Source: Pantoea dispersa
GTDB lineage: Bacteria; Pseudomonadota; Gammaproteobacteria; Enterobacterales; Enterobacteriaceae
DNA: 64,000 nt
Reading direction: 5' to 3'
NCBI RefSeq assembly: GCF_014155765.1
Contig: NZ_SCKT01000009.1
Location: 116,240 to 180,239, forward strand
The notes under the pieces are model-generated. The model had not been told where the DNA came from, made no database searches, and saw nothing but the letters and a program-made list of their open reading frames with translations. Positions 19,593 through 31,529 of the stretch are shown piece by piece. How positions within the stretch are numbered: position 1 is the first letter of the stretch; each line of letters starts with the position of its first letter. The translations under genes and the position numbers were made by a program.

Positions 19593-20690
19593 ATGACTCA
19601 GCAAACGCCTCTATTCGAACAGCATCAGGCCTGCGGTGCCCGCATGGTGGACTTCCACGGCTGGATGATGCCGCTGCACTACGGCTCGCAAATGGATGAA
19701 CACCATGCGGTACGCAACGATGCCGGAATGTTTGACGTTTCCCACATGACCATTGTCGATCTGCACGGCGCGCGTACCCGTGAATTTCTGCGTTACCTGC
19801 TGGCCAACGATGTCGCCAAACTGACCCAGCCCGGCAAAGCCCTCTATACCGGCATGCTGAATGCTTCAGCTGGCGTCATTGATGATTTAATTGTTTACTT
19901 TATGAGCGAAGATTTCTTCCGCCTGGTGGTCAACTCCGCTACGCGCGAGAAGGATCTGGCGTGGCTCGCTGAGCATGCGCAGCCGTTTGGGGTTGCGCTC
20001 ACCGAGCGTGACGATCTGGCGCTGATCGCCGTACAGGGGCCGAACGCGCAGCAAAAAGCACAGAGCCTGTTAAGCGCGGCACAGCGTGACGCGGTGGCAG
20101 GCATGAAGCCGTTCTTTGGCGTACAGGCCGGCGATCTGTTTATCGCCACGACCGGTTATACCGGTGAAGCCGGTTATGAAATCGCCCTGCCTGCCGCTCA
20201 GGCCGCAGATTTCTGGCAACAGCTGCTGGCCGCAGGCGTGAAACCAGCCGGACTGGGCGCACGCGATACGCTGCGTCTTGAAGCCGGCATGAATCTGTAT
20301 GGTCAGGAGATGGATGAAGGCGTTTCGCCGCTGGCCGCCAACATGGGCTGGACCATCAGCTGGGAGCCCGCCGACCGTGATTTCATTGGCCGTGAGGCGC
20401 TGGAAGCACAGCGCGAGAACGGCACGGAAAAGCTGGTCGGGCTGGTGATGACCGAAAAAGGCGTGCTGCGTAACGGTCTGACGGTGCGCTTTACCGATGC
20501 GCAGGGACAGCCGCAGCAGGGCATCATTACCAGCGGCTCCTTCTCGCCAACGCTGGGCTACAGCATTGCGCTGGCGCGCGTGCCGGCCAGTATCGGTGAG
20601 CAGGCGATTGTTGAAATCCGCAATCGTGAAATGCCGGTGAAAGTGACTAAACCTATTTTTGTTCGCGCCGGCAAGCCGGTCGCTCAGTAA
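19593..20690 (+). CDS. gcvT: Glycine cleavage system T protein (aminomethyltransferase)
   Basis: 365 residues from ATG 19593, chosen over the in-frame ATG six bases upstream because AGGA is correctly spaced and the N-terminus [24 protein letters not shown] then matches the family. Transfers the methylene group from the lipoyl arm of GcvH to tetrahydrofolate and releases ammonia. Visible: [41 protein letters not shown] with the catalytic Asp, and the C-terminal beta-barrel domain. First gene of gcvT-gcvH-gcvP. Confidence 0.98.
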   Translation: MTQQTPLFEQHQACGARMVDFHGWMMPLHYGSQMDEHHAVRNDAGMFDVSHMTIVDLHGARTREFLRYLLANDVAKLTQPGKALYTGMLNASAGVIDDLIVYFMSEDFFRLVVNSATREKDLAWLAEHAQPFGVALTERDDLALIAVQGPNAQQKAQSLLSAAQRDAVAGMKPFFGVQAGDLFIATTGYTGEAGYEIALPAAQAADFWQQLLAAGVKPAGLGARDTLRLEAGMNLYGQEMDEGVSPLAANMGWTISWEPADRDFIGREALEAQRENGTEKLVGLVMTEKGVLRNGLTVRFTDAQGQPQQGIITSGSFSPTLGYSIALARVPASIGEQAIVEIRNREMPVKVTKPIFVRAGKPVAQ

Positions 20691-20711
20691 TTTTTTTCAG
20701 GAGAAATGGCG

Positions 20712-21098
20712 ATGAGCAATGTGCCAAATGAATTGAAGTACCGTGATAGCCACGAGTGGGTGCGTAAAGAAGCTGACGGTACGTTTACCGTGGGCATCAC
20801 CGAACACGCGCAGGAACTGCTGGGCGACATGGTATTTGTCGACCTGCCAGACGTGGGCACCAGCTTTGCCGCCGGTGACGACTGTGCGGTAGCCGAATCC
20901 GTGAAAGCGGCATCGGATATCTATGCCCCGCTGAGCGGCGAAATCGTGGCGGTCAACGAAGCGCTGGGCGATGCCCCGGAGCTGGTTAACAGCGAACCGT
21001 ACGCCGCCGGCTGGCTGTTCCGCATCAAAGCCAGCGACGAGTCCGAGCTCGACGCGATGCTTGATGCTGCCGCCTACAAAGCGTCCATCGACGAGTAA
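20712..21098 (+). CDS. gcvH: Glycine cleavage system H protein (lipoyl carrier)
   Basis: 128 residues from ATG 20712; CAGGAG lies 8 bp upstream of this codon but only 2 bp from the alternative ATG at 20706. Shuttles the aminomethyl intermediate between GcvP, GcvT and lipoamide dehydrogenase. The lipoylated lysine is Lys65 in [15 protein letters not shown], within the hairpin of the lipoyl domain. It lies 21 bp after gcvT. Confidence 0.98.
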   Translation: MSNVPNELKYRDSHEWVRKEADGTFTVGITEHAQELLGDMVFVDLPDVGTSFAAGDDCAVAESVKAASDIYAPLSGEIVAVNEALGDAPELVNSEPYAAGWLFRIKASDESELDAMLDAAAYKASIDE

Positions 21099-21110
21099 CC
21101 GGTAGTCTCT

Positions 21111-21141
21111 GAAGGTGCCGCACTGCGGTGCCTTCTTTTTT
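21111..21141 (+). terminator. Terminator-like hairpin between gcvH and gcvP
   Basis: GAAGGTGCCGC-ACT-GCGGTGCCTTC, an 11-bp stem with two internal G-U pairs that form only in plus-strand RNA, followed by CTTTTTT. It looks like an intrinsic terminator inside the gcv operon, 12 bp after the gcvH stop and 55 bp before gcvP, and would lower gcvP relative to gcvTH. Confidence 0.75.
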
Positions 21142-21196
21142 ATCTGCCTGATTTAATGCCATTTTGTCACCCAGCCCGATTCAGGATGTACTGTAA

Positions 21197-24070
21197 ATGA
21201 CCCAGACTCTCAGCCAGCTCGAACATAACGGTGCTTTTATTGAGCGCCATATCGGTCCTGATGCCGCGCAGCAGGCCACCATGCTGGAAGCGATTGGTGC
21301 CAGCTCGCTGGCTTCGCTGATCGCTTCAATTGTGCCTGCTGATATCCAGCTGCCAGGCCCGCCGGCGGTAGGCGATACCGCGACTGAACAGCAGGCGCTG
21401 GCAGAGCTGAAAGCCATTGCCAGCCAGAATCAGCGTTACAAATCCTGGATTGGAATGGGTTACAGCGCCGTGATCACCCCGCCGGTGATTCTGCGCAACA
21501 TGCTGGAAAACCCGGGCTGGTACACGGCGTACACGCCATATCAGCCGGAAGTGTCGCAGGGCCGTCTGGAAGCGCTGCTCAACTTCCAGACCCTGACGCT
21601 CGATCTCACCGGGCTGGATATCGCTTCAGCTTCGCTGCTGGATGAAGCCACCGCGGCCGCCGAAGCGATGGCAATGGCTAAACGCGTCAGCAAGCTGAAA
21701 AACGCGACCAAATTCTTTATCGCCGATGACATCCATCCGCAAACGCTGGATGTGGTGCGCACCCGCGCCGAAACATTTGGCTTTGAGCTGATTATCGATC
21801 GCGCCGAAAAAGCCCGCGAGCACGACGATCTGTTTGGCGTGCTGCTGCAGCAGGTCGGTACCAGCGGAGAAGTGCACGACTACCGTGAACTGATTGCTGA
21901 GCTGAAAAGCCGCAAAGTGGTGGTGAGCGTGGCGGCGGATTTCATGGCGCTGGTGCAGCTGGAAGCGCCGGGCAAACAAGGTGCTGATATCGTCTTCGGT
22001 TCCGCCCAGCGCTTTGGCGTACCGATGGGCTACGGCGGTCCGCACGCGGCCTTCTTTGCCAGCCGTGATGAGCACAAGCGCTCCATGCCGGGCCGTATCA
22101 TCGGTGTGTCACGCGATGCCACAGGTAACACCGCGCTGCGCATGGCGATGCAGACGCGCGAACAACACATCCGCCGTGAGAAAGCCAACTCCAACATCTG
22201 TACCTCACAGGTGCTGCTGGCGAATATCGCCGGCCTGTACGCGGTTTACCATGGCCCGGCCGGACTGAAGCGCATTGCCTCGCGCATTCACCGTCTGACC
22301 TCGATTCTGGCGGCAGGCCTGCAAAACGGCGGCCTGAAGCTGCGCCATCACAGCTGGTTCGATACGCTGACCGTTGAAGTCGCGGACAAAGCGGCGGTGC
22401 TGAACCGTGCGCTGAGCTTCGGCGTCAATCTGCGCAGCGATATCCTCAATGCGGTTGGTATCACGCTGGATGAAACCACCACGCGTGAAGACGTGCTGGC
22501 GCTGTTTGCCATTCTGCTGGGTGACGCGCACGGTCAGGATATCGAGGCGCTGGACGCCGCGGTGGCGGCGGAAAACAGCGCTATTCCGGCAGGCCAGCAG
22601 CGTACCATCGAATTCCTTACCCATCCGGTGTTCAACCGTCATCACAGCGAAACTGAGATGATGCGCTACATGCACAGCCTGGAGAAAAAGGATCTGGCGC
22701 TGAATCAGGCGATGATCCCGCTCGGCTCATGCACCATGAAACTGAATGCCGCCGCCGAAATGATTCCGATCACCTGGCCGGAATTTGCTGAACTGCACCC
22801 GTTCTGCCCGGCAGAGCAGGCGAGCGGTTATCTGCAGATGATCGGTCAGCTGTCCCAGTGGCTGGTCCAGCTCACCGGTTACGATGCGCTGTGCATGCAG
22901 CCGAACTCTGGTGCGCAGGGCGAATACGCCGGTCTGCTGGCCATCCGTCGCTATCATGAGAGCCGTAATGAAGCGGGCCGCACAATCTGTCTGATCCCGA
23001 GCTCGGCGCATGGCACCAACCCGGCGTCCGCGCAGATGGCGGGCATGGCGGTGGTGGTGGTGGCCTGTGATAAGCAGGGCAACATCGATCTCGGCGATCT
23101 GCGTGAAAAAGCAGCGCAGGCCGGTGACGCGCTGTCGTGCATCATGGTGACCTACCCGTCGACGCACGGCGTCTACGAAGAGACCATTCGCGAAGTGTGC
23201 CAGATCGTGCATCAGTACGGCGGCCAGGTGTACCTCGACGGCGCAAACATGAACGCGCAGGTCGGGATCACCACGCCTGGCTACATTGGCGCTGACGTGT
23301 CGCATCTCAACCTGCACAAAACCTTCTGCATTCCGCACGGCGGTGGCGGTCCGGGCATGGGGCCCATCGGGGTAAAAGCGCATCTGGCGCCATTCGTACC
23401 GGGCCATAGCGTGGTGCAGATTGACGGCGTGCTGACCCAGCAGGGCGCGGTTTCTGCGGCGCCGTTCGGCAGCGCATCTATTCTGCCCATTAGCTGGATG
23501 TACATTCGCATGATGGGTGCCGAAGGGCTGAAGCAGGCCAGCTCGGTGGCGATTCTCAACGCCAACTACATCGCCAGCCGGCTGCAGTCGGCGTACCCGA
23601 TTCTGTACGCCGGCCGCGACGGCCGCGTGGCGCATGAGTGCATTCTCGACATTCGTCCGCTGAAAGAGCAGACCGGCATCAGCGAGCTGGATATCGCGAA
23701 ACGCCTGATCGACTACGGCTTCCATGCGCCGACAATGTCGTTCCCGGTCGCCGGCACGCTGATGGTCGAGCCGACCGAATCCGAGAGCAAAATCGAGCTG
23801 GACCGCTTTATTGACGCGATGCTGGCGATCCGCATGGAAATCGATCGCGTGGCCGACGGTGAATGGCCGGCTGACGACAACCCGCTGGTGAATGCACCGC
23901 ATACCCAGATGGAAATCGTCGGCGACTGGACTCATCCGTACAGCCGCGAGCTGGCGGTCTTCCCGGCCGGCAGCGCCAACAAATACTGGCCGACCGTTAA
24001 GCGTCTCGACGATGTGTTTGGCGATCGCAATGTGTTCTGTTCATGCGTTCCGATGAGCGAATACCAGTAA
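21197..24070 (+). CDS. gcvP: Glycine dehydrogenase (decarboxylating), P protein
   Basis: 957 residues, same as E. coli. Homodimeric PLP enzyme that decarboxylates glycine and passes the aminomethyl group to lipoyl-GcvH. The N-terminal half has [27 protein letters not shown] and [10 protein letters not shown]. The C-terminal half has [29 protein letters not shown] and the PLP-lysine motif [21 protein letters not shown]. It ends in a strong terminator. Confidence 0.98.
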   Translation: MTQTLSQLEHNGAFIERHIGPDAAQQATMLEAIGASSLASLIASIVPADIQLPGPPAVGDTATEQQALAELKAIASQNQRYKSWIGMGYSAVITPPVILRNMLENPGWYTAYTPYQPEVSQGRLEALLNFQTLTLDLTGLDIASASLLDEATAAAEAMAMAKRVSKLKNATKFFIADDIHPQTLDVVRTRAETFGFELIIDRAEKAREHDDLFGVLLQQVGTSGEVHDYRELIAELKSRKVVVSVAADFMALVQLEAPGKQGADIVFGSAQRFGVPMGYGGPHAAFFASRDEHKRSMPGRIIGVSRDATGNTALRMAMQTREQHIRREKANSNICTSQVLLANIAGLYAVYHGPAGLKRIASRIHRLTSILAAGLQNGGLKLRHHSWFDTLTVEVADKAAVLNRALSFGVNLRSDILNAVGITLDETTTREDVLALFAILLGDAHGQDIEALDAAVAAENSAIPAGQQRTIEFLTHPVFNRHHSETEMMRYMHSLEKKDLALNQAMIPLGSCTMKLNAAAEMIPITWPEFAELHPFCPAEQASGYLQMIGQLSQWLVQLTGYDALCMQPNSGAQGEYAGLLAIRRYHESRNEAGRTICLIPSSAHGTNPASAQMAGMAVVVVACDKQGNIDLGDLREKAAQAGDALSCIMVTYPSTHGVYEETIREVCQIVHQYGGQVYLDGANMNAQVGITTPGYIGADVSHLNLHKTFCIPHGGGGPGMGPIGVKAHLAPFVPGHSVVQIDGVLTQQGAVSAAPFGSASILPISWMYIRMMGAEGLKQASSVAILNANYIASRLQSAYPILYAGRDGRVAHECILDIRPLKEQTGISELDIAKRLIDYGFHAPTMSFPVAGTLMVEPTESESKIELDRFIDAMLAIRMEIDRVADGEWPADDNPLVNAPHTQMEIVGDWTHPYSRELAVFPAGSANKYWPTVKRLDDVFGDRNVFCSCVPMSEYQ

Positions 24071-24104
24071 TTTGCAGGCGTAATCCAAACCCTTCAGTAA
24101 TACT

Positions 24105-24130
24105 AAAGGCCGATTTGTCGGCCTTTTTTT
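24105..24130 (+). terminator. Rho-independent terminator of the gcv operon
   Basis: AAAGGCCGA / TCGGCCTTT stem with a short TTTG-like loop, running into seven T, 35 bp after the gcvP stop and just before ygfF. Confidence 0.93.
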
Positions 24131-24143
24131 ATGGGAGAAGCAT

Positions 24144-24887
24144 ATGGATCTGGCACTGGTCACCGGCGGTAGCCGCGGAATTGGACGGGCAACATCGCTG
24201 CTGCTGGCGCAGGCGGGTTATCGCGTGGCAATCAATTTTCGGCAGCGCGCAGCAGAAGCGTTGCAGGTGGTGGCAGATATCGAAGCGCAGGGCGGCAGCG
24301 CGTTTGCCTTACAGGCGGATATTGCCGATGAAGCGCAGGTGGTGCGCATGTTCCGCCAGCTGGATCAGCAGCCGGGCGCGCTGCGCGTGCTGGTGAATAA
24401 CGCCGGTATTCTCTTCTCCCAGTGCCGGGTTGAGGATCTGGATGCTGCGCGCATTCAGCGTGTGCTGGCAACCAACGTCACCGGCACGTTTATCTGCTGT
24501 CGCGAAGCGGTAAAACGCATGAGCACCGCACACGGCGGTCAGGGCGGCGCCATTGTTAACGTCTCGTCAGCGGCCGCGCGTACCGGCTCGCCCAATGAGT
24601 ATGTCGATTACGCGGCGTCGAAAGGCGCGATGGATACGCTGACCAGAGGATTGTCACTGGAAGTGGCGGCGCAGGGGATTCGCGTCAACAGCGTGCGGCC
24701 AGGGCTGATCTACACCGATATGCATGCCGACGGCGGCGAGCCGGGGCGCGTTGATCGTCTCGCGGCATCGCTGCCGATGCAGCGCGGCGGCCAGGCGGAG
24801 GAGATCGCTGCCGCCATCGTCTGGCTGGCCAGTGACGCCGCTTCATACGTCACCGGCAGCTTTATTGATGCATCAGGCGGCCGTTGA
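24144..24887 (+). CDS. ygfF: Short-chain dehydrogenase/reductase YgfF
   Basis: 247 residues. Classical SDR: NAD(P)-binding TGGSRGIG at residues 8-15, NNAG at ~88-91, catalytic Ser in NVSSAAA (~140), and YxxxK in YVDYAASKGAMD (~157). GGGAGAAG precedes the ATG. The location between gcvP and bglA is that of E. coli ygfF. The substrate is unknown; related enzymes reduce sugars or 3-oxoacyl compounds. It is separated from gcvP by a terminator, so it is probably independently expressed. Confidence 0.88.
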   Translation: MDLALVTGGSRGIGRATSLLLAQAGYRVAINFRQRAAEALQVVADIEAQGGSAFALQADIADEAQVVRMFRQLDQQPGALRVLVNNAGILFSQCRVEDLDAARIQRVLATNVTGTFICCREAVKRMSTAHGGQGGAIVNVSSAAARTGSPNEYVDYAASKGAMDTLTRGLSLEVAAQGIRVNSVRPGLIYTDMHADGGEPGRVDRLAASLPMQRGGQAEEIAAAIVWLASDAASYVTGSFIDASGGR

Positions 24888-24947
24888 GCCGCACTTCACA
24901 GCCTGTCTGCGCGCGGCGCACATTTATACGTCGCGCGCCATTAGCGG

Positions 24948-26399
<1,452 letters not shown>

Positions 26400-26511
26400 T
26401 CACGCTGTTGGCGAAAATAATACTGCCCGCAGTGTAACAACTGAAATAGCAAAGTCACGCTATAACACCGGCGCGGAAATGTGACTTGTTACCACTGAAA
26501 AACAGGCTGTT

Positions 26512-27243
26512 TTATACCTGCGTGAGGCGGGCAATATAACGGCCCAGCGTCTCCAGAATATAAATCACCGGTACCTGGGTGGTAATATCGTAGCGGTCAG
26601 GCAGTTTCTCCTGCGGCACATGATAGGAGAGATTGAAATCCGCCATTTTCGCCAGCGAGCAGTTGTCGTGATTGGTGATGGAGATGATTTTACAGTGATG
26701 CAGACTGAACTGGCTGGCAAAGCGCAGGATCTCTTCGGTTTCGCCAGAGACGGATAAAATAATCGCCAGCGCATTTTCCCACGCGCTCTTACTCACCGGG
26801 TAATAAGGATCATCGATGTGATGGCTGAATTTACCAATATTAGAAAAATAGCGCGCACCATATTTGCCAAGGCTGCCTGAGGTGCCGGCACCAATAAAAA
26901 AAATGTGCTCAGCCTCAATAATCATTTGCGCCGCGGTGGCAATCTGCTGATCAAATTCTGCGTTATTGATGCTTTTAAAAAAGCTCAGCATTTCTCCGAC
27001 GCCGGAGGGCAGCAGCACCGGCGCGCTTTGCTCCTGCGCCAGGCGAAAACGGATGCGGAATTCTGACCAGCCGTCACAGTGCATTTTGCGGCAGAAGCGC
27101 AGCACCGTGGTGGTCGAGACGCCCGCCTGCGCCGCCAGTTCGCGGATGGTCATATAACTGACACTTTCCCGGTGTTTGATGATGAAGTGATAAACCTGCA
27201 TCTCAAGGTCATTCAAACGGGACAGGTCGCTGTGTGAAAACAT
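26512..27243 (-). CDS. RpiR/MurR-family transcriptional regulator
   Basis: 243 residues if started at MFSHSDLSRLNDLE (27243), where homology begins; the frame is open to a possible GTG at 27318. The N-terminal RpiR helix-turn-helix (~1-75) includes MTIRELAAQAGVSTTTVLRFCRKMHCDGWSEFRIRFR, and the C-terminal SIS sugar-phosphate isomerase fold (~105-235) includes AEHIFFIGAGTSGSLGKYGARYF and AIILSVSGETEEIL. It lies upstream of bglA and probably responds to a phosphosugar and controls it. E. coli has yqfB in this interval instead. Confidence 0.85.
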   Translation of the reverse strand: MFSHSDLSRLNDLEMQVYHFIIKHRESVSYMTIRELAAQAGVSTTTVLRFCRKMHCDGWSEFRIRFRLAQEQSAPVLLPSGVGEMLSFFKSINNAEFDQQIATAAQMIIEAEHIFFIGAGTSGSLGKYGARYFSNIGKFSHHIDDPYYPVSKSAWENALAIILSVSGETEEILRFASQFSLHHCKIISITNHDNCSLAKMADFNLSYHVPQEKLPDRYDITTQVPVIYILETLGRYIARLTQV

Positions 27244-27419
27244 TCGGGCGGCGCTCACGGCAAAAAGAAGCCTCAGTGTAACAGATTGGTTTGCCGCTGG
27301 GTTGTCACACCTCTTCACAGAATAATTTTAGCGTACATGTGTACTCTGAAATTGTTCTTCGCTACTCTGGTGCACAGAAAAAGCACAACTTTCGTTACGA
27401 TGTTCAGGAATCCGACGCC

Positions 27420-28073
27420 ATGGTACAGAACCGACTTATTGCCCAGGGCTATTCACTGGCCGAAGAGATCGCCAACAGCATCAGCCACGGCCTGGGCTGC
27501 GTGTTTGGCATCGTGGGGCTGGTGTTGCTGTTGACCCAGGCCGTTGAAATGCAGGCGAATATCACCGCCATTACCAGCTATAGCCTGTACGGCGGCAGCA
27601 TGATTTTGCTGTTCCTCGCCTCGACGCTGTATCACGCCATTCCGCATCAGCGCGCCAAATACTGGCTGAAGAAATTTGACCACTGCGCCATCTATTTGCT
27701 GATCGCCGGGACTTACACGCCGTTTCTGCTGGTCGGGCTGCAATCACCGCTGGCGCAGGGATTGATGGTGGTGATCTGGAGTCTGGCGCTGGCGGGCATC
27801 ATCTTTAAGCTGACCATTGCGCATCGCTTTAAAGTGCTGTCACTGGTGACCTATCTCAGTATGGGCTGGCTGTCGCTGGTGGTGATTTATCAGCTGGCAA
27901 CCAAACTGTCGGCCGGCGGCGTCTGGCTGCTGGCGGCGGGCGGGATTGTCTATTCACTCGGGGTAATTTTCTATGTGTCGCGCCGCATCCCGTACAATCA
28001 TGCCATCTGGCACGGTTTCGTGCTGGGCGGCAGCGTGCTGCACTTTTGCGCCATCTATTTTTACGTAATGTAA
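27420..28073 (+). CDS. trhA: Hemolysin III / PAQR-family membrane protein TrhA
   Basis: 217 residues from ATG 27420 ([34 protein letters not shown]), chosen by alignment with E. coli YqfA and an AGGA 10 bp upstream. Seven hydrophobic helices. Conserved family residues are Ser/His in NSISHG, SxxxH in [12 protein letters not shown] and [15 protein letters not shown], the last being likely metal ligands of the PAQR fold. In E. coli it affects membrane energetics. It converges on ygfZ across a REP hairpin. Confidence 0.94.
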   Translation: MVQNRLIAQGYSLAEEIANSISHGLGCVFGIVGLVLLLTQAVEMQANITAITSYSLYGGSMILLFLASTLYHAIPHQRAKYWLKKFDHCAIYLLIAGTYTPFLLVGLQSPLAQGLMVVIWSLALAGIIFKLTIAHRFKVLSLVTYLSMGWLSLVVIYQLATKLSAGGVWLLAAGGIVYSLGVIFYVSRRIPYNHAIWHGFVLGGSVLHFCAIYFYVM

Positions 28074-28081
28074 CAAGGCAA

Positions 28082-28103
28082 GGGTCGCCACTGATGGCGA
28101 CCC
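28082..28103. repeat. REP-like hairpin between trhA and ygfZ
   Basis: GGGTCGCCA-CTGA-TGGCGACCC, a perfect 9-bp stem without a T-tract, between convergent genes. The minus-strand reading GCAGGGTCGCCA... resembles the GTAG-headed element at 63727-63749. Confidence 0.65.
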
Positions 28104-28125
28104 TGCGGCGTACCAGCCGTAACCG

Positions 28126-29109
28126 TTACTCCTCCAGCGAATAGGGCAGCGGCTGAATTGTCAGCTTACCGCTTTCATCGCCTTCAACGCGCAGCACGCT
28201 GTCCGGCTCCAGATCGTTGTTTAGCACCGCCTGCACCCACACGCTGCCATCATCCAGCTGTACGCCGCTCAGCACCGTGCCGGTGCGACGCCATTTGTCG
28301 CCCATCTGCAACTCCAGCGAACTGGCCGCGTCCGGTACTTTGCTGGCGCTGCCCGCCAGCCAGTAGAGCGCACGTTTATTGGCGCCGCGGAATTTGGCGC
28401 GCGCCACCATCTCCTGGCCGGTATAACAGCCTTTTTTAAAGCTGATGGCATCCAGCGCCTGCAGGTTAGTGGCCTGCGGAATCAGCTGCGCCGTGGTGGC
28501 GCTGTCAATCACCGGCACGCCCGCCGCAATATCCAGCGCCAGCCACTGCGTGCTGTCATTCAGCTGCGCTTCCCCGGCCAGCTTCTGCTGCAGCGCTTCG
28601 GCCTGCGCCGGCGTGGTGACCAGCAGAAAACGCTCGGCTGGCTCGGCGAACCACAGCAGGGTGGTGTCATCCTGCTGCACCACTGGGGTTGTGGCATCCG
28701 GCAGCGTGGCGAAAACGTTAGCCAGCGCGGCGCGCGCCTGAAAACCGGCAACGCCGAGCAGGACCGCGTCATCATCGGCCGCAATGGTCACTTTGGCGAA
28801 CACCGCATACTTCTTCAGCTCGGTCACCTGCTGCTCGCGCAGATTGCGGCGCACAACATAGGCATAATCTTCTCCACGATGGAACAGACGCAGATTGCTC
28901 CACATTTTGCCTTTGGCATCGCAGTGCGCCGCCGGGCGATGCTGCGCTGCGTCCAGCGCCGCCACGTCCAGCGTCAGCTGACCCTGCAGATAAGAGGTGC
29001 TGTCTTTGCCCTGCACCGATACCAGCGCCCACTCGTCGAGCGACATCAGCGTTAAAGGCAGGCGCGACGCCGCAGCGGGCTGGCGAGGCGGAAGGGTGAA
29101 AATCGGCAT
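28126..29109 (-). CDS. ygfZ: Folate-dependent Fe-S cluster protein YgfZ
   Basis: 327 residues, E. coli 326. Tetrahydrofolate-binding protein of the GcvT fold that helps assembly or repair of [4Fe-4S] enzymes such as MiaB. The hallmark KGCYTGQE motif with the essential cysteine is present ([23 protein letters not shown]), along with [16 protein letters not shown] near the N-terminus. It is divergent from sdhE as in E. coli. Confidence 0.96.
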   Translation of the reverse strand: MPIFTLPPRQPAAASRLPLTLMSLDEWALVSVQGKDSTSYLQGQLTLDVAALDAAQHRPAAHCDAKGKMWSNLRLFHRGEDYAYVVRRNLREQQVTELKKYAVFAKVTIAADDDAVLLGVAGFQARAALANVFATLPDATTPVVQQDDTTLLWFAEPAERFLLVTTPAQAEALQQKLAGEAQLNDSTQWLALDIAAGVPVIDSATTAQLIPQATNLQALDAISFKKGCYTGQEMVARAKFRGANKRALYWLAGSASKVPDAASSLELQMGDKWRRTGTVLSGVQLDDGSVWVQAVLNNDLEPDSVLRVEGDESGKLTIQPLPYSLEE

Positions 29110-29337
29110 GAGTCCGTCCTGATCAATAAGGTTTATTCAGTAATATGCTTACCAATGTTAAAAGAGCAGTGCGCCATTGCAACCTGTTTGCGGAATCTGG
29201 CGCACAAATCGCGTGATAACCCTGTAACCGGTGGCATGGCTGTGCGTCACCGCGCGCAGCGTCGGGTTGCACGCCTGCAGCGCGGCGAAAAAGCAGGTAC
29301 ACTGAGCACCACTGTTATCAGCTGTGGAAGAAGACAC

Positions 29338-29604
29338 ATGGATATTCATGACAAAGCGCGCGTCCAGTGGGCATGCCGTCGCGGCATGCTGGAGCTGGAT
29401 GTCTCGATCATGCCGTTCTTTAAATATGAGTATGATTCGCTGAGCGACAGCGACAAGCAGGTGTTTGTCGCGCTGCTGAAGAGCGACGATCCGGACCTGT
29501 TTAACTGGATGATGAACCACGGCGAACCGGCCGATCCCGAGTTCAAACGCATGGTGAAACTGATTCAGCAGCGCAACCGTGAACGCGGGCCGGTGGCAAT
29601 GTGA
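29338..29604 (+). CDS. sdhE: FAD assembly factor SdhE
   Basis: 88 residues from ATG 29338, as E. coli SdhE. Cytoplasmic chaperone that promotes covalent FAD attachment to SdhA and FrdA. The signature [10 protein letters not shown] motif (RGxxE) is at residues ~14-22. The frame is open far upstream, but homology starts at [11 protein letters not shown]. It overlaps cptA by 26 bp. Confidence 0.96.
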   Translation: MDIHDKARVQWACRRGMLELDVSIMPFFKYEYDSLSDSDKQVFVALLKSDDPDLFNWMMNHGEPADPEFKRMVKLIQQRNRERGPVAM

Positions 29605-29998
29605 TCTGCGCGCGTCACGCAGCGCGCGGGCGCTGAATGTGACGCTGTTCGGGCTGGGTGGCGCGCTGTTGCTGAGCTGTCGCTGGCCGGCGGGCTGGGC
29701 CTGGGTTCAGATCGCGGTAGTGATCCTGCTGACACTGCAGTGCTGGCGTAACGCGCGTCGCCTGCAGCAGCGCTGCGGAGCGATCATGCTGGATGACAAG
29801 GGGGACTGGTACTGGCGCGGTGAACGCTGGCAGGCGCAACGGCAGCTGGACTGGCTACCGTGGGGCGTGTTGCTGGTGCTGCGTAACCGTCGCGGGCAGC
29901 GCTGGCGGCTGTGGCTGCTGCACGACAGCATGCCGCCCGACGCGTGGCGCGCGTTACGCGCCCGCTGTTTTTTGCTGGATGGCGCGACGCCGCATTAA
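29579..29998 (+). CDS. cptA: Toxin CptA / YgfX inner-membrane protein
   Basis: 139 residues from GTG 29579, inside the 3' end of sdhE; the start is uncertain, but the shared W-Q-x-D-L-R near the N-terminus of E. coli YgfX supports it. Two adjacent hydrophobic helices (~20-60) precede a cytoplasmic domain ([26 protein letters not shown]). In E. coli it is reported to inhibit FtsZ/MreB polymerisation, with SdhE (CptB) suggested as partner; other work ties the pair to flavinylation. It overlaps fldB by 4 bp tail to tail. Confidence 0.85.
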   Translation: MNAGRWQCDLRASRSARALNVTLFGLGGALLLSCRWPAGWAWVQIAVVILLTLQCWRNARRLQQRCGAIMLDDKGDWYWRGERWQAQRQLDWLPWGVLLVLRNRRGQRWRLWLLHDSMPPDAWRALRARCFLLDGATPH

Positions 29999-30513
29999 AG
30001 CAGCGCGGCGGTTTCGGTCAGAATCTGTTCGCACCACTGCTCGACGCGCGCTTCGCTCAGCTCAAACTGATTAACGTCGTCCAGCGCCAGACCGACAAAC
30101 TGCTGACCATCGGCGGTCAGCGGTTTTTTGCTGGTAAACTGGTAGCCGTCGAGCGGCCAGTAACCGACAAACTGCACGCCCATCGGCAGCAGCAGTTCGT
30201 GCAGCATACCCAGCGCATCGAGGAACCATTCGCTGTACTCGACCTGGTCACCCATGCCGTACAGCGCCACGATTTTGCCCTGCAGGTTGAGCGCCGGCAG
30301 CTGTTGCCACACCGCTTCCCAGTCCTCCTGCAGTTCGCCGAAATCCCAGGTCGGAATACCGAGAATCAGTAAATCGTACTGCTCCATCAGCGACGGATCG
30401 TCATCTTTCAGGTTATGCAGCGTGACTAATTCTTCACCGATAAAGTCGCGGATTTTCTCCGCCGTCATCTCGGTGTAACAGGTACTGGAACCGTAAAACA
30501 GACCGATATTCAT
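29995..30513 (-). CDS. fldB: Flavodoxin FldB
   Basis: 172 residues from the ATG at 30513 ([21 protein letters not shown]), one short of E. coli FldB. FMN electron carrier. The FMN phosphate loop is YGSSTCYTE, the isoalloxazine loops are [14 protein letters not shown] (Trp) and [15 protein letters not shown] (Tyr). Long-chain flavodoxin lineage. It is divergent from xerD with a 100-bp gap, as in E. coli. Confidence 0.96.
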   Translation of the reverse strand: MNIGLFYGSSTCYTEMTAEKIRDFIGEELVTLHNLKDDDPSLMEQYDLLILGIPTWDFGELQEDWEAVWQQLPALNLQGKIVALYGMGDQVEYSEWFLDALGMLHELLLPMGVQFVGYWPLDGYQFTSKKPLTADGQQFVGLALDDVNQFELSEARVEQWCEQILTETAALL

Positions 30514-30613
30514 GCAATTAATGCTCTGACTGAAACTCACTCTGGCGCAATTGTACCAGAAGCAGGCCAGTTTCAGGCATAATGAGCACGATTTCACACG
30601 GCGAGGGGCAACA

Positions 30614-31507
30614 GTGCAGGACAGCGATCTGATAGAACAGTTTCTCGACGCGCTCTGGATTGAGCGCAATCTGGCGCAGAACACGCTGGCGTCCTATCGT
30701 CAGGATTTGCAGACGCTCACTGCCTGGCTGCACCACCATGAGCGCACGCTGCTGACGCTGGAAGCCGCTGATTTACAGCAGTTTCTGGCTGAGCGGATTG
30801 AGGGCGGTTACAAAGCCACCAGCTCAGCGCGTACCCTGAGCGCAATGCGCCGTCTGTTTCAGTATCTGTACCGCGAAAAGCTGCGCAGTGACGATCCCAG
30901 CGCGCTGTTATCAGCGCCGAAATTGCCGCAGCGCCTGCCAAAAGACCTGTCAGAAAATCAGGTCGAGCGCCTGTTACAGGCCCCGGCAACGGACATACCG
31001 CTCGAACTGCGTGACAAAGCGATGCTGGAGCTGCTGTACGCTACCGGGCTGCGCGTCTCTGAGCTGGTCGGTCTGACGTTGAGTGATGTCAGCCTGCGTC
31101 AGGGCGTGGTGCGCGTCATCGGTAAAGGCAATAAAGAGCGGCTGGTGCCATTAGGTGAAGAAGCCATTTACTGGCTGGAGCACTATATGGAACACGGGCG
31201 GCCCTGGCTGCTGAACGGACAGACCATTGACGTGCTGTTCCCCAGCAACCGCGCGCAGCAGATGACACGCCAGACCTTCTGGCATCGCATCAAACACTAT
31301 GCCACCCTTGCCGGCATCGACAGCGAAAAGCTGTCACCGCACGTGCTGCGCCACGCATTTGCCACACATTTACTGAACCATGGTGCCGATTTACGCGTCG
31401 TACAGATGTTGCTGGGGCACAGCGACCTGTCGACCACCCAGATTTACACGCACGTGGCGACTGAGCGCCTGCGTCAGTTACATCAACAGCATCATCCGCG
31501 CGCCTGA
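30614..31507 (+). CDS. xerD: Tyrosine recombinase XerD
   Basis: 297 residues from GTG 30614, with GAGGGG 6-11 bp upstream and the family N-terminus [25 protein letters not shown]. Partner of XerC in chromosome dimer resolution at dif under FtsK control. Catalytic residues visible: Arg in [12 protein letters not shown], Lys in [14 protein letters not shown], His-x-x-Arg in [17 protein letters not shown], His in [16 protein letters not shown] and the nucleophilic Tyr in QIYTH. First gene of xerD-dsbC-recJ. Confidence 0.97.
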   Translation: MQDSDLIEQFLDALWIERNLAQNTLASYRQDLQTLTAWLHHHERTLLTLEAADLQQFLAERIEGGYKATSSARTLSAMRRLFQYLYREKLRSDDPSALLSAPKLPQRLPKDLSENQVERLLQAPATDIPLELRDKAMLELLYATGLRVSELVGLTLSDVSLRQGVVRVIGKGNKERLVPLGEEAIYWLEHYMEHGRPWLLNGQTIDVLFPSNRAQQMTRQTFWHRIKHYATLAGIDSEKLSPHVLRHAFATHLLNHGADLRVVQMLLGHSDLSTTQIYTHVATERLRQLHQQHHPRA

Positions 31508-31529
31508 GCAGCGGCAACAAGGATTTGAG

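Noticed and set aside
19384-19596. 70-codon open frame upstream of gcvT, possible leader peptide or glycine sensor
   Set aside because: No ribosome site or similarity that I can see, and it overlaps the gcvT start; no glycine-riboswitch fold was recognised either.
29155-29337. 61-residue N-terminal extension of SdhE
   Set aside because: SdhE homology and the normal 88-residue size begin at ATG 29338; the upstream part is chance open frame.
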